A stretch of 7,410 nt of DNA from Zoogloeaceae bacterium (GCA_031278735.1 JAITJU010000244.1:1-7410); one strand, 5' to 3'; counted from the stretch's first letter, positions 1-7,037 are shown. Notes: a model not told the origin generated them from the sequence alone. Numbers and translations are program-made.

Positions 1-1
1 G

Positions 2-1264
2 TTTCCCGTCTGGCGGCAAACCTCGCCCACCGAGCGCGCGCGCATCCTCTACCGTGCCGCCGCGCTCACGCGCGAGCGCGCCCGCTCGATTGGCCGCAAC
101 ATCACCCTGGATCAGGGCAAGCCCCTGGCGGAAGCCGTGGAGGAAGTCACGGGCTGCGCCGACCATGCCGAATGGCATGCCGAGGAAGGACGGCGCGTCT
201 ATGGCCGGGTGATTCCGCCGCGCCGTCCCGGCGTCCGCCAACTCGTCCTGCGCGAGCCGGTCGTCGTCTGCGCGGCGTTTACGCCCTGGAATTTCCCGTT
301 CAACCAGGCGATCCGCAAGATCGCCGCCGCCCTGGGAGCGGGCTGCACGCTGATCCTCAAGGGGCCGGAAGAAAGCCCCAGCGCGGTGACGGCGCTGGCG
401 CGCATCTTCCATGACGCGGGATTGCCGCCCGGCGCGCTCAATATCGTCTGGGGCGTTCCTGGCGAAGTGGCGGAATTCCTGATTGCCGCGTCCGCCGTGC
501 GCAAGATTTCCCTGACCGGCTCGGTTCCGGTCGGGCGCGCGCTCGCCGCCCGCGCGGGCGCGACCCTGAAGCGCGTCAGTCTGGAACTGGGCGGTCACGC
601 TCCGGCCATCGTCTTTCCCGACGCGGACGTGGAGCGCGCCGCCGAATTCCTCGCCCGCTTCAAGCTGCGCAACGCGGGGCAGATCTGCATCGCGCCGTCG
701 CGCTTCTACGTTCATGAAAGCGTCTTCGCGCGTTTTCTGGAGCGTTTCCTGGCGGTCTTCCGTTCCATCCGGGTCGGCAACGGCCTGGAAGCGGGAACGC
801 AGATGGGGCCGCTCCACAGCGCCCGGCGGCGCGACGCCGTGGCTGCCCTGGTCGAGGACGCCATCGCGCGCGGCGCGAAGCTTGAGGCGGGCGGGCAGGC
901 GTTGCCCGGACCCGGTTACTTTTACGCGCCCACGGCGCTCGTCGACGTGCCGGAGGAAGCCCGCGTCCTGAACGAGGAGCCGTTCGGCCCGGTCGCGCCC
1001 ATCCTGCGCTTTTCCGGTACGGAGGAGGTCATCGCCCGCGCCAACGCGCTTCCCTACGGCCTTGCCGCCTATGTGTTCACCACGGCGCTGGGAACCGCCA
1101 ACCGGCTGGCCGACGCGCTGGAAGCCGGGATGGTCTTCATCAACCAGGCGAGCGTCCTCGCCGAGATTCCCTTTGGCGGCGTCAAGGAAAGCGGCGTGGG
1201 CAGCGAGGGCGGCAGCGAAACCTTCGACGCCTACCTGAACACCAAGTTCGTCTTCCAGGCGTGA
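2..1264 (+). CDS. NAD(P)-dependent aldehyde dehydrogenase, succinate-semialdehyde dehydrogenase (GabD)-like; 5' end missing
   Basis: The reading frame is open from base 2, so the gene enters from the left edge. About 420 residues are visible, against about 480 for GabD-type enzymes, so roughly 60 N-terminal residues are missing. The enzyme oxidises an aldehyde to a carboxylate in the cytoplasm using NAD(P)+. Every catalytic landmark of the family is visible: the FTPWNFP motif with the oxyanion Asn (codon 290-292), the cofactor-binding Lys in LILKGPEESP (359-361), LTGSVPVGR, the general-base Glu in LELGGHAP (584-586), the nucleophilic Cys in NAGQICIAP (686-688) and the Glu of EEPFGP (977-979). 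The first visible residues (WRQTSPTERARIL, then DQGKPLAEA and EWHAEEGRRVYG) align well with GabD from memory. The substrate is not certain, since the paralogues glutarate-semialdehyde and other medium aldehyde dehydrogenases share these motifs. It lies 74 bases upstream of the receptor gene, in the same direction. No functional link to the transport genes is evident. Confidence 0.95.
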   Translation, partial: FPVWRQTSPTERARILYRAAALTRERARSIGRNITLDQGKPLAEAVEEVTGCADHAEWHAEEGRRVYGRVIPPRRPGVRQLVLREPVVVCAAFTPWNFPFNQAIRKIAAALGAGCTLILKGPEESPSAVTALARIFHDAGLPPGALNIVWGVPGEVAEFLIAASAVRKISLTGSVPVGRALAARAGATLKRVSLELGGHAPAIVFPDADVERAAEFLARFKLRNAGQICIAPSRFYVHESVFARFLERFLAVFRSIRVGNGLEAGTQMGPLHSARRRDAVAALVEDAIARGAKLEAGGQALPGPGYFYAPTALVDVPEEARVLNEEPFGPVAPILRFSGTEEVIARANALPYGLAAYVFTTALGTANRLADALEAGMVFINQASVLAEIPFGGVKESGVGSEGGSETFDAYLNTKFVFQA

Positions 1265-1325
1265 CCCGGAAAAACGGGAATCCCCTGATTTTCATTCCCC
1301 CGCATTCATCTTCACCCACCTCCAC

Positions 1326-1331
1326 AAGGAG
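1326..1331 (+). promoter_or_regulatory. Ribosome binding site of the TonB-dependent receptor gene
   Basis: AAGGAG lies seven bases before the ATG at 1339. It decides the start against the upstream in-frame GTG at 1261, which overlaps the aldehyde dehydrogenase stop codon. Starting at the GTG would place 26 hydrophilic residues ahead of a normal signal peptide. Confidence 0.8.
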
Positions 1332-1338
1332 CCAGACC

Positions 1339-3558
1339 ATGCAGAACCTTCGTTTCAGACCGCTTTTCTACGCCATGACGCTCATCGGATTCGCGCATCC
1401 CGTCTGCGCCCAGGAAGCGGAGGACGCCGTGCAGACGGAGGACATTTCCGTGTTCGGCCAGGGCGAGGTGCGGCAGGTGCAGAACATCACCAGGGAGGAT
1501 CTGCAAAAAGCCGTGCCCGGCGCCAATCCCACCAAGGTATTGGAAAAGCTCCCCGGCGTGCACTTTCAGTCCGCCGATCCGCTGGGCGCCAACGAGTGGT
1601 CGTCCCGGCTCACGGTGCGCGGCTTCACCCAGCAATACCTGGGCTACACGCTCGACGACATCCCCCTGGGCGATTCCGCCTATGCCGCCCACAACGGCCT
1701 GAGCATCGGTCGGGCGATCATCGCGGAGAACATCGGGCGCGTCACCCTCTCGCAAGGCGCGGGCGCCTTGGGAACACCCTCGACCAGCAACCTGGGCGGC
1801 ACGGTCTCGTTTCATTCGGACGATCCGGAAAACACCTTCAGCGCCCGCGCCGGACTCACCCTGGGCGAAGACAACATTCGCCGTCTCTATGCCCGCCTCG
1901 ATACGGGGCAATTCGCTTCCGGGGGGAGCACCAAGGCGTACGTCAGCGCCCTGCGCCAGGAAGGTGACAACTGGAAAGGCGGCGGCAAAAGCTGGCTGAA
2001 CCAGTTTACGGGCAAGCTGGTCAATATTTCCGGCCTGAACCGCTTCAATCTCTTCCTCAATTATTCCGACCGGCGCGAAACCGATTACCATGAAATTTCC
2101 AAGGAAATGGTGCGTCGATTAGGCTGGGGCTGGGACAATTACTATCCCGACTGGGAGCGCGCCCTCAACGCGGCAAACGGCATCTATACCGGAAACGTCA
2201 AGAACTGGGACGACGCCTATTGGACGAGCACCACCCTGCGCACGGATGGTCTTCTGGGCGGCTCGGCGGATCTGGCGCTCGACGGAGACGGAAACCTGCG
2301 CCTGAAGACCGGCATCTACGGCCAGCACAGCCACGCCGAAGGCCAGTGGTGGGCGCTCCTGAGTATCCCTTCGCCATCGGGAACGCCCTTTTCCGCCCTC
2401 GCCCGCACCTATCACACGGAACGCTATGGCCTCACCTCGGACTTGACCTGGCGGTTCGACAACCATGAAATCAAGACGGGCGTCTGGTTCGAGCAAACGA
2501 ACCACGATTGGAAACAAGCGCTCTACGACGCCGATCATCCGGGAGACGGGCTTTCCTACGCCTCGCGCCCCTTCGCGACCATGAACAGGCAGGATTTCGT
2601 CACCAAGACCCAGCAGTTCTATTTACAGGACACCATTGCCTTCCTGGAAGGCGCGGGCAAGGTGACACTCGGCTTCAAGTCCCTGCACGTGAAAAGCGAC
2701 GGCGAGACGAAAGTCGGCGCTCGCGCCGAGGGTTCCGTCACCGCCTCGAAATCCTTTCTGCCGCAGCTTGGCGTGAATTACCAGTTGAACGAGCGTAACG
2801 AGATATTCGCCGCCTATGCCGAGAACATGCGCGCCTTCACAGCGGGCGCCTGGGGGCCGTTCATGGTCACGCAGGCCGTTTTCGACGCGACGGATCTGGA
2901 ACCGGAAACCTCGAAGACCTACGAAGTGGGCTACCGTTACAACACGCCCGGCCTGAAGGCTTCCGCCGCGCTCTTCTTCACGGAGTTCAAGGATCGCCTG
3001 CAAGTGGTCGCCCAATGCATCCAGCTCAGCCAGTGCCCCAGTACGCTGGCCAATGTCGGCAAGGTCGAATCGAAGGGGTTTGAGGCCGCCCTCTCCTGGA
3101 GCCCTGCCCGCCACTGGACCTGGTTCAACGCCCTGGCCTACAATGACACCCGCTACAAATCCGATTACACGGACAATGGCGTCGTCCAGCGCATCCGCGA
3201 CAAGCGGGTGGTCGACCTGCCCAGGCTGCTCTTCAACACCGAAATCGGCTACGACACGGGCGTCTGGTTTGCCCGGCTGGGCGGCAAGTTCACCGACAAG
3301 CGCCATTACACCTATTCGAACGACGCCAGCGTGCCTTCCTTCTGGGTCTGGAACCTTGGCGCGGGCTACCGGCAAAAGAACGCCCTGGGCTTCTCGGAAG
3401 CAAGTGTGCAGCTGAACGTGACCAACATCCTCGACAAGCATTATTTTGGCCCGTTGGGCACCAACGGCTACGTGCTGAACGATCCCAACGGCACGTTCCC
3501 GACCACGGAGGAAGGCGCGCCCCGCCAGGCCTTCCTCACCTTCAACGGCAAGTTCTGA
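1339..3558 (+). CDS. TonB-dependent outer-membrane receptor
   Basis: This 739-residue protein is an outer-membrane receptor that imports a scarce ligand using energy delivered by TonB. Residues 1-24 form a Sec signal peptide with likely cleavage after VCA. EDISVFG (34-40) is a plausible TonB box. Residues about 46-165 form the plug domain, with NPTKVLEKLPGVHF, the LTVRGF motif, the TLDDIPLGD stretch and SNLGGTVSF. The rest reads as alternating beta strands and loops of a 22-strand barrel, ending in the outer-membrane signal RQAFLTFNGKF with a C-terminal Phe. Length is normal for the family. The place where haem receptors carry FRAP and NPNL reads NMRAF (496-500) and DLEPETS, so a haem receptor is not supported. 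Cys560 and Cys566 (CX5C) probably form a disulfide in an outer loop. The ligand cannot be named; the adjacent DppA-like protein hints at a peptide or peptide-like ligand, while siderophore uptake remains possible. Confidence 0.95.
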   Translation: MQNLRFRPLFYAMTLIGFAHPVCAQEAEDAVQTEDISVFGQGEVRQVQNITREDLQKAVPGANPTKVLEKLPGVHFQSADPLGANEWSSRLTVRGFTQQYLGYTLDDIPLGDSAYAAHNGLSIGRAIIAENIGRVTLSQGAGALGTPSTSNLGGTVSFHSDDPENTFSARAGLTLGEDNIRRLYARLDTGQFASGGSTKAYVSALRQEGDNWKGGGKSWLNQFTGKLVNISGLNRFNLFLNYSDRRETDYHEISKEMVRRLGWGWDNYYPDWERALNAANGIYTGNVKNWDDAYWTSTTLRTDGLLGGSADLALDGDGNLRLKTGIYGQHSHAEGQWWALLSIPSPSGTPFSALARTYHTERYGLTSDLTWRFDNHEIKTGVWFEQTNHDWKQALYDADHPGDGLSYASRPFATMNRQDFVTKTQQFYLQDTIAFLEGAGKVTLGFKSLHVKSDGETKVGARAEGSVTASKSFLPQLGVNYQLNERNEIFAAYAENMRAFTAGAWGPFMVTQAVFDATDLEPETSKTYEVGYRYNTPGLKASAALFFTEFKDRLQVVAQCIQLSQCPSTLANVGKVESKGFEAALSWSPARHWTWFNALAYNDTRYKSDYTDNGVVQRIRDKRVVDLPRLLFNTEIGYDTGVWFARLGGKFTDKRHYTYSNDASVPSFWVWNLGAGYRQKNALGFSEASVQLNVTNILDKHYFGPLGTNGYVLNDPNGTFPTTEEGAPRQAFLTFNGKF

Positions 3559-3563
3559 TTCCC

Positions 3564-3586
3564 GCCGATCCGGGGAACGGCTTTTT
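3564..3586 (+). terminator. Weak intrinsic terminator or attenuator after the receptor gene
   Basis: GCCG (3564-3567) can pair with CGGC (3578-3581), extended inside by an A·A mismatch and two pairs around a CGGG loop, and is followed at once by five T (3582-3586). It starts five bases after the receptor stop codon and ends 19 bases before the likely start of the binding-protein gene. The stem is short, so it would act as a partial terminator at most, lowering downstream transcription relative to the receptor. The pairing is seen in the sequence; its action is inferred. Confidence 0.35.
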
Positions 3587-3593
3587 CATCATG

Positions 3594-3597
3594 GAGT
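3594..3597 (+). promoter_or_regulatory. Ribosome binding site that decides the binding-protein start
   Basis: GGAG lies eight bases before the ATG at 3606 and favours that start over the in-frame ATG at 3591, whose nearest purine-rich stretch is about 14 bases away. The site falls inside the longer reading frame, so the two starts cannot both be well served. Confidence 0.6.
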
Positions 3598-3605
3598 CCG
3601 GTTCA

Positions 3606-5255
3606 ATGGCATTGCAACGCAAATTCCATCGCGTCCTGCGCGGCGCGGCCCTCTGCCTGGGGTCGCTCGCGCTTGCCGTTCCCGCGGCGTCGGCCCGGCA
3701 GGGCGGCGGCGCCTTCGTTTTCTGCTTCGAGGCCAGCCCAGAAGGGTTCGATTCGGCAAGGAGCTTCACGCTCTCGTCCTTCAACGCCGTCACCGATCCG
3801 CTCTACGGCAGGCTCCTGGGCTTCGCTCCGGACGGCGTTTCCGTCGCGCCGGAGCTGGCGCGCGCCTGGGAAGCGTCCCGGGACGGGCGTCAGTTCACGT
3901 TTCACCTGCGCCCCGGAGTGAAATGGCACCAGACGGACTATTTCAAGCCCTCGCGGGAACTGAACGCCGATGACGTGATTCTTTCGCTCGATCGCCTGCG
4001 CCGCAAGGATCACCCCTTCAACCTGGCCTACGGCTGGAGCGAGTACCCCTATACCAAGACCTACGCGGCCAACATCGCGCGCGTGGAGAAGATCGATCCG
4101 CTCACGGTGCGCGTCACCCTCGAAAAACCGGACGCGGCGTTTCTCGCCAACCTGGCGATGCCCGTTTCCATCATCATTTCCGCCGAATACGCCGAACAAC
4201 TGATCCGTGCCGGACGCCTCGCCGACATCAACGTCAAGCCCATCGGCACCGGCCCGTTCCGCTTTCGCCGCTACGAGAAGGACGCCCAGATTCGCTACGA
4301 GGCGCATCCCGACTACTACGCGGGACGCGCCCGCCTCGACCGGCTCGTCTACGCCATCGTGCGGGATTCGGCGACGCGCCTGCAAAAACTGCGGACGGGA
4401 GAATGCCATCTTTCCATCTCGCCCAAGCCTCAGGAAATCGCCCTCGTCAAGGCCGACCCGCGCCTGAAGCTCATGGAGACGACGGGGATTTCCACCGGCT
4501 TTCTCGCCTTTAACACCCGAAAAAAGCCGCTGGACAACGCGGATGTCCGCCGCGCCCTGTCGCTGGCGATCAACCGGAAGGCGCTCTTCCGTTCGGTCTT
4601 CCAGGGGTCCGCGCGCGAGGCCGTCGGCATGTTGCCGCCGTTTACGCTGGGCCATGACGAAAAACGCAAGGGCATTGCCCACGATCCGGAAACGGCAAGG
4701 GCGCTCCTCAAAAAGGCGGGGGTTCCTCCGGGTTTCGAGATCGAACTCTGGGCCATGCCGATTGCGCGCTCCTACAACCCGGACGGGCGCAAGTTCGCCG
4801 AGATGATCCAGGCGGACTGGGCGAAGGTCGGCATCAAGGCGAAGATCGTTACCTACGAATGGGGCGATTACATCCGCCGCGCCCACGCGGGCGAGCACCA
4901 GGTGGTTTCCCTGGGCTGGAGTTCGGATAACGGCGACCCGGACAATTTTCTGACGCCCCTGCTTTCCTGCGCCATCCGCGAGGGCAGCCTGAGCCGCTGG
5001 TGCCACGCCGGTTTCGAGGCGCTGCTGGAAAAGGGACGCTACGAGCAGGACGCGAAAAAACGCGCCGCCATCTACCGGGAAATGGAAGGCATCCTGGCGG
5101 CGGAACTGCCCGTCCTGCCCATTTCGCACGGCGCCTTCGCCCACCCCATGCGCCGCGAGGTCGATGGATACCGGGTGACGCCCCTGGGACACACCTCCCT
5201 GCACGGCGTCTCCCTTGCCGCGCCCCGCCAGACCTCCGAGCCGTTTTCGCCATGA
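3606..5255 (+). CDS. dppA: DppA-like periplasmic dipeptide-binding protein (ABC transporter, SBP_bac_5 family)
   Basis: This 549-residue protein (554 if started at 3591) is a periplasmic solute receptor that hands peptides to an ABC permease. Residues 1-30 form a signal peptide with the cleavage motif ASA. The mature part follows E. coli DppA closely as I recall it: VFCFEASPEGF, VKWHQTDYFKPSRELNADDV, PIGTGPF, KIVTYEWGDYIRRA and SDNGDPDNF are near matches. Residues corresponding to the DppA ligand contacts are kept: Arg388 (DppA Arg355, binds the peptide carboxylate) and Asp441 (DppA Asp408, binds the amino group). Both DppA disulfides have counterparts, Cys40-Cys267 and Cys455-Cys466. This argues for a true dipeptide-type site rather than a nickel-binding NikA relative. 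E. coli DppA also carries haem and 5-aminolaevulinate, so those ligands are possible. No dppBCDF genes are present in the window. The TGA overlaps the ATG of the thioesterase gene, so the two are probably translationally coupled. Confidence 0.93.
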   Translation: MALQRKFHRVLRGAALCLGSLALAVPAASARQGGGAFVFCFEASPEGFDSARSFTLSSFNAVTDPLYGRLLGFAPDGVSVAPELARAWEASRDGRQFTFHLRPGVKWHQTDYFKPSRELNADDVILSLDRLRRKDHPFNLAYGWSEYPYTKTYAANIARVEKIDPLTVRVTLEKPDAAFLANLAMPVSIIISAEYAEQLIRAGRLADINVKPIGTGPFRFRRYEKDAQIRYEAHPDYYAGRARLDRLVYAIVRDSATRLQKLRTGECHLSISPKPQEIALVKADPRLKLMETTGISTGFLAFNTRKKPLDNADVRRALSLAINRKALFRSVFQGSAREAVGMLPPFTLGHDEKRKGIAHDPETARALLKKAGVPPGFEIELWAMPIARSYNPDGRKFAEMIQADWAKVGIKAKIVTYEWGDYIRRAHAGEHQVVSLGWSSDNGDPDNFLTPLLSCAIREGSLSRWCHAGFEALLEKGRYEQDAKKRAAIYREMEGILAAELPVLPISHGAFAHPMRREVDGYRVTPLGHTSLHGVSLAAPRQTSEPFSP

Positions 5256-5809
5256 CCCGCATCTACCTTGCCTCCCTCACCGTTCCCGGCTGGGCCATCG
5301 ACGCCAACCGCCATGTGAACAACCTTGCCTATCTCCACTGGATACAGGAAGCGTCCATCGCGCATTCCTCGGTCGCCGGCTGGGGCATCCGCCGCTTCAT
5401 GGCCGAAGGCCGGACATGGATGGTGCGCAACCACACGGTCGACTACCTGCGCCCCGCCTTCGCCGACGACCGCCTGCACGTCCTGAGCTGGACGCTCTCG
5501 GTCGGCGCCACGAGCACACAGCGCCGCTACCTCTTCTGGCGCGCCGCCGACCGGCAGGTGGTGGCGGACGCGAGGAGCGCCTACGTGTTCGTGGACATCC
5601 GGAAAGGAGAATCAACGCCCATTCCCGACATCGTGCGCGCGCGCTCGCCGCTCGCCGAACCCGGTCTGGCGCTGGAAAACGCCCCGGCGGAAGCCATCCC
5701 GGAGGCCATCGACGCCTTGCTCGCGCAACTGGAACGGACGGCGGATCTGCCCGGCATCTACGTGGATCGGACACCCCTCGGCAAGACCCGACCGGATTTC
5801 CAGTTCTGA
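5252..5809 (+). CDS. FadM-like acyl-CoA thioesterase, hotdog fold (4HBT superfamily)
   Basis: The 185-residue protein lacks a signal peptide and should act in the cytoplasm, hydrolysing an acyl thioester (acyl-CoA or acyl-carrier protein). The stretch IDANRHVNNLAYLHW (16-30) matches the FadM/YbgC-type motif with the likely catalytic Asp17 and the HVNN turn; E. coli FadM has LDVYQHVNN at this place. VDYLRPAFADDRLHV and SAYVFVDI fit the central sheet of the fold. The protein is about 40-50 residues longer than FadM (132 residues); the extra part is C-terminal (from about residue 130), helical-looking and without a motif I recognise. The ATG shares ATGA with the stop codon of the binding-protein gene and has no good ribosome binding site, so translation probably depends on coupling. 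A longer frame extends upstream but only reads through the other gene. The substrate is unknown, and its role in a transport cluster is unclear. Confidence 0.88.
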   Translation: MTRIYLASLTVPGWAIDANRHVNNLAYLHWIQEASIAHSSVAGWGIRRFMAEGRTWMVRNHTVDYLRPAFADDRLHVLSWTLSVGATSTQRRYLFWRAADRQVVADARSAYVFVDIRKGESTPIPDIVRARSPLAEPGLALENAPAEAIPEAIDALLAQLERTADLPGIYVDRTPLGKTRPDFQF

Positions 5810-5832
5810 GGAGCGCCGCGCCCGGTCGTCAG

Positions 5833-5852
5833 CCGTCGAAACGACGGATTTT
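5833..5852 (+). terminator. Perfect hairpin followed by a short T run, possible terminator
   Basis: CCGTCG (5833-5838) and CGACGG (5842-5847) form a perfect six-pair stem with an AAA loop, followed by A and four T (5849-5852). It begins 24 bases after the thioesterase stop codon. The short U run suggests partial termination. An alternative pairing of GTCGT (5825-5829) with ACGAC (5841-5845) would compete with it. This could separate the receptor and binding-protein unit from the exbD-tonB-exbB unit. Confidence 0.5.
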
Positions 5853-5856
5853 CAAC

Positions 5857-5877
5857 TTCCCGGAACAATGCCGGGAA
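5857..5877 (+). repeat. Perfect inverted repeat ahead of exbD
   Basis: TTCCCGG (5857-5863) and CCGGGAA (5871-5877) are exact reverse complements around a seven-base spacer. It lies only five bases after the T run of the preceding hairpin and ends 12 bases before the AAAGGA of exbD. No T run follows, so it is not a classical terminator. It could be a leader-RNA stem, an mRNA-stabilising end or a binding site for a dimeric protein; the sequence alone cannot tell these apart. Confidence 0.5.
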
Positions 5878-5900
5878 CCGCATGAAGGAAAGGATTCGCC

Positions 5901-6308
5901 ATGTTGCTTTGGGAAGACGAACCGCGCCGGAAGGCGCGCATCGAGATCATCCCCATGATCGACGTCATGATGTTCCTGCTGGTGTTTTTCGTGCTCATCA
6001 GCCTGCACGTCATTCCGGCGCTGGGGTTCAAGACCAGTCTGCCCGGCACCTCGGCGCCGGAGCGATTCGAGGTGCGAAAACACGCGCTCATCTCGATTTC
6101 CAGCGTCGGCGCCTTCCAGCTGGACGGAGCGGATCATACGCTCGCCAGCCTGAAAACCGCACTGGCTGTCCTGAAGCGGGAAAACCCGGAAACCGACATC
6201 GTCATCAACAGCGACCGGGAAGCCTCGGTGCAGGCCATGGTAGACGCCATGGACGCCGCCAAGTCCGCCGGGATCACCGCGATTGCCGTGGCCGCCAACC
6301 GGAAATGA
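5901..6308 (+). CDS. exbD: ExbD/TolR-family biopolymer transport protein
   Basis: This 135-residue inner-membrane protein forms, with ExbB, the proton channel that powers TonB. A short basic cytoplasmic N-terminus (residues 1-17) leads into a single membrane helix at about 18-40 starting PMIDVMMFLLVFFVL. Asp21 in PMID is the conserved protonatable residue of the family (Asp25 in E. coli ExbD). The remainder is the periplasmic domain, with the typical ETDIVINSDREASVQAMVDA stretch and the ending AGITAIAVAA. Length is close to E. coli ExbD (141). AAAGGA at 5889-5894 lies six bases before the ATG. The stop codon overlaps the ATG of tonB. TolR is the alternative, but the immediate tonB neighbour favours ExbD. 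Confidence 0.93.
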   Translation: MLLWEDEPRRKARIEIIPMIDVMMFLLVFFVLISLHVIPALGFKTSLPGTSAPERFEVRKHALISISSVGAFQLDGADHTLASLKTALAVLKRENPETDIVINSDREASVQAMVDAMDAAKSAGITAIAVAANRK

Positions 6309-7021
6309 CGGCGCTTGCGCTTGCCCTCCCTCCGCGGACGACCGCGCCCGTCGAGTGGCGCGAATGGGTCGCGCGCCTGGGCGCGGCGATCCTGGGAGGC
6401 CTGATCTGGCTTTCCATCCAAAACGTCCAGATACGCCACGAGCCGCCCGCGGCGCCGATGTCCGTCATCCTGCTGGACGCGCCGCCCGAACCGGAGCCGG
6501 AACCCGAACCGGAGACGGAACCGGAACCGCCCAGGCTGGAACCGCCGCCGCCCAGGGAAAAGCCTGCGCCCCAACCGCGACCGGAGCCTCCCGCCGCCGT
6601 CACGCCGACGGAAGTCTCCCCAGCGCCCGCCGAAGCGCCGCCCGCGTCGGTCACGCTCCCCGAACTTCCCGTCGACGCGACGGCCAACACCCTGCCGCCG
6701 CCCGAAGCAAAAAAGAACAACAGCGCCGCGGAAGGCCATTTCACCCGGGAAGTGCGCGCCCTCATCGAGAAGGGGAAGCGCTATCCCGCCGCGGCCCGCG
6801 ACCTGGGCATGACCGGCACGGTGGAAGTGCGCTACGTGCTGGATCGCTCCGGCAGGACGCGCGAGGCGGAAGTGGTCGTCTCCTCCGGCCATCCCCTCCT
6901 GGATCAGGCGGCGCTGAAAGCCGTGGAAAACGCGCGTTTCGCCGCAATGCCGGAAGACGCCTGGATCGGCAAGACCCAAAAGGAATTCCGCACGCGGCTC
7001 ATTTTTTCCCTCGATCATTGA
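6305..7021 (+). CDS. tonB: TonB energy transducer
   Basis: The 238-residue protein spans the periplasm and transmits energy from ExbB/ExbD to outer-membrane receptors. A cytoplasmic N-terminus of about 24 residues is followed by one membrane segment (about 25-41, LGAAILGGLIWLSIQNV). Residues 60-113 form a proline-rich spacer with a Glu-Pro run (62-75) and Pro-Arg/Pro-Lys stretches. The C-terminal TonB domain (about 145-238) shows RYPAAARDLGMTGTVEVRYV with the family Tyr-Pro pair (160-161) and the pattern SSGHPLLDQAALKAV. The start ATG shares ATGA with the exbD stop and lacks a strong ribosome binding site, which indicates coupling; a longer open frame upstream only reads through exbD. Oddly, the membrane segment lacks the SxxxH pattern known from E. 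coli TonB, where the His matters for coupling to ExbB/ExbD. His45 lies just outside the segment. Confidence 0.93.
   Translation: MTALALALPPRTTAPVEWREWVARLGAAILGGLIWLSIQNVQIRHEPPAAPMSVILLDAPPEPEPEPEPETEPEPPRLEPPPPREKPAPQPRPEPPAAVTPTEVSPAPAEAPPASVTLPELPVDATANTLPPPEAKKNNSAAEGHFTREVRALIEKGKRYPAAARDLGMTGTVEVRYVLDRSGRTREAEVVVSSGHPLLDQAALKAVENARFAAMPEDAWIGKTQKEFRTRLIFSLDH
6488..6529 (+). repeat. Degenerate GAACCG hexamer repeat encoding Glu-Pro
   Basis: Seven consecutive hexamers of the form GA(A/G)-(C/A)C(G/C) encode EPEPEPEPETEPEP in the TonB spacer. Such runs are typical of TonB proteins and may change length by slippage; the one ACG breaks the pattern. Confidence 0.85.
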
Positions 7022-7024
7022 CCC

Positions 7025-7030
7025 AAAGGA
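7025..7030 (+). promoter_or_regulatory. Ribosome binding site of exbB
   Basis: AAAGGA lies seven bases before the ATG at 7038, inside the 16-base gap after tonB. It supports this ATG as the start and shows that exbB has its own initiation signal, unlike tonB. Confidence 0.7.
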
Positions 7031-7037
7031 TCATCCC

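Noticed and set aside
1265..1278. CCCG/CGGG stem just after the aldehyde dehydrogenase stop codon
   Set aside because: Only four pairs and no T run follows directly; too weak to call a terminator.
1265..1338. Possible Fur box or promoter ahead of the receptor (TGATTTTCATTC region at 1285-1296)
   Set aside because: It does not resemble the GATAATGATAATCATTATC consensus closely enough, and no paired -35/-10 elements stand out.
2824..2910. Haem-receptor motifs (FRAP/NPNL) in the TonB-dependent receptor
   Set aside because: The corresponding positions read NMRAF and DLEPETS, so a haem receptor assignment is not supported.
3016..3036. CX5C pair in the receptor as a metal-binding site
   Set aside because: A loop disulfide is a common feature in this part of TonB-dependent receptors and there is no further support for metal binding.
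1312..3441. Long - strand open frames opposite the receptor gene (1312-2091, 2119-2538, 2623-3441)
   Set aside because: They are low-complexity, lack family motifs and lie opposite a full-length receptor with signal peptide and C-terminal Phe.
3603..5204. Open frame of 533 codons on the - strand, antisense to the binding-protein gene
   Set aside because: It mirrors a strongly recognised GC-rich gene, has no recognisable domain and no ribosome binding site context; long antisense frames are expected from high-GC codon usage.
6134..7018. 294-codon - strand frame opposite exbD and tonB, rich in Arg and Gly
   Set aside because: The repetitive composition is the reverse reading of the Glu-Pro/Pro-rich TonB spacer; not a gene.
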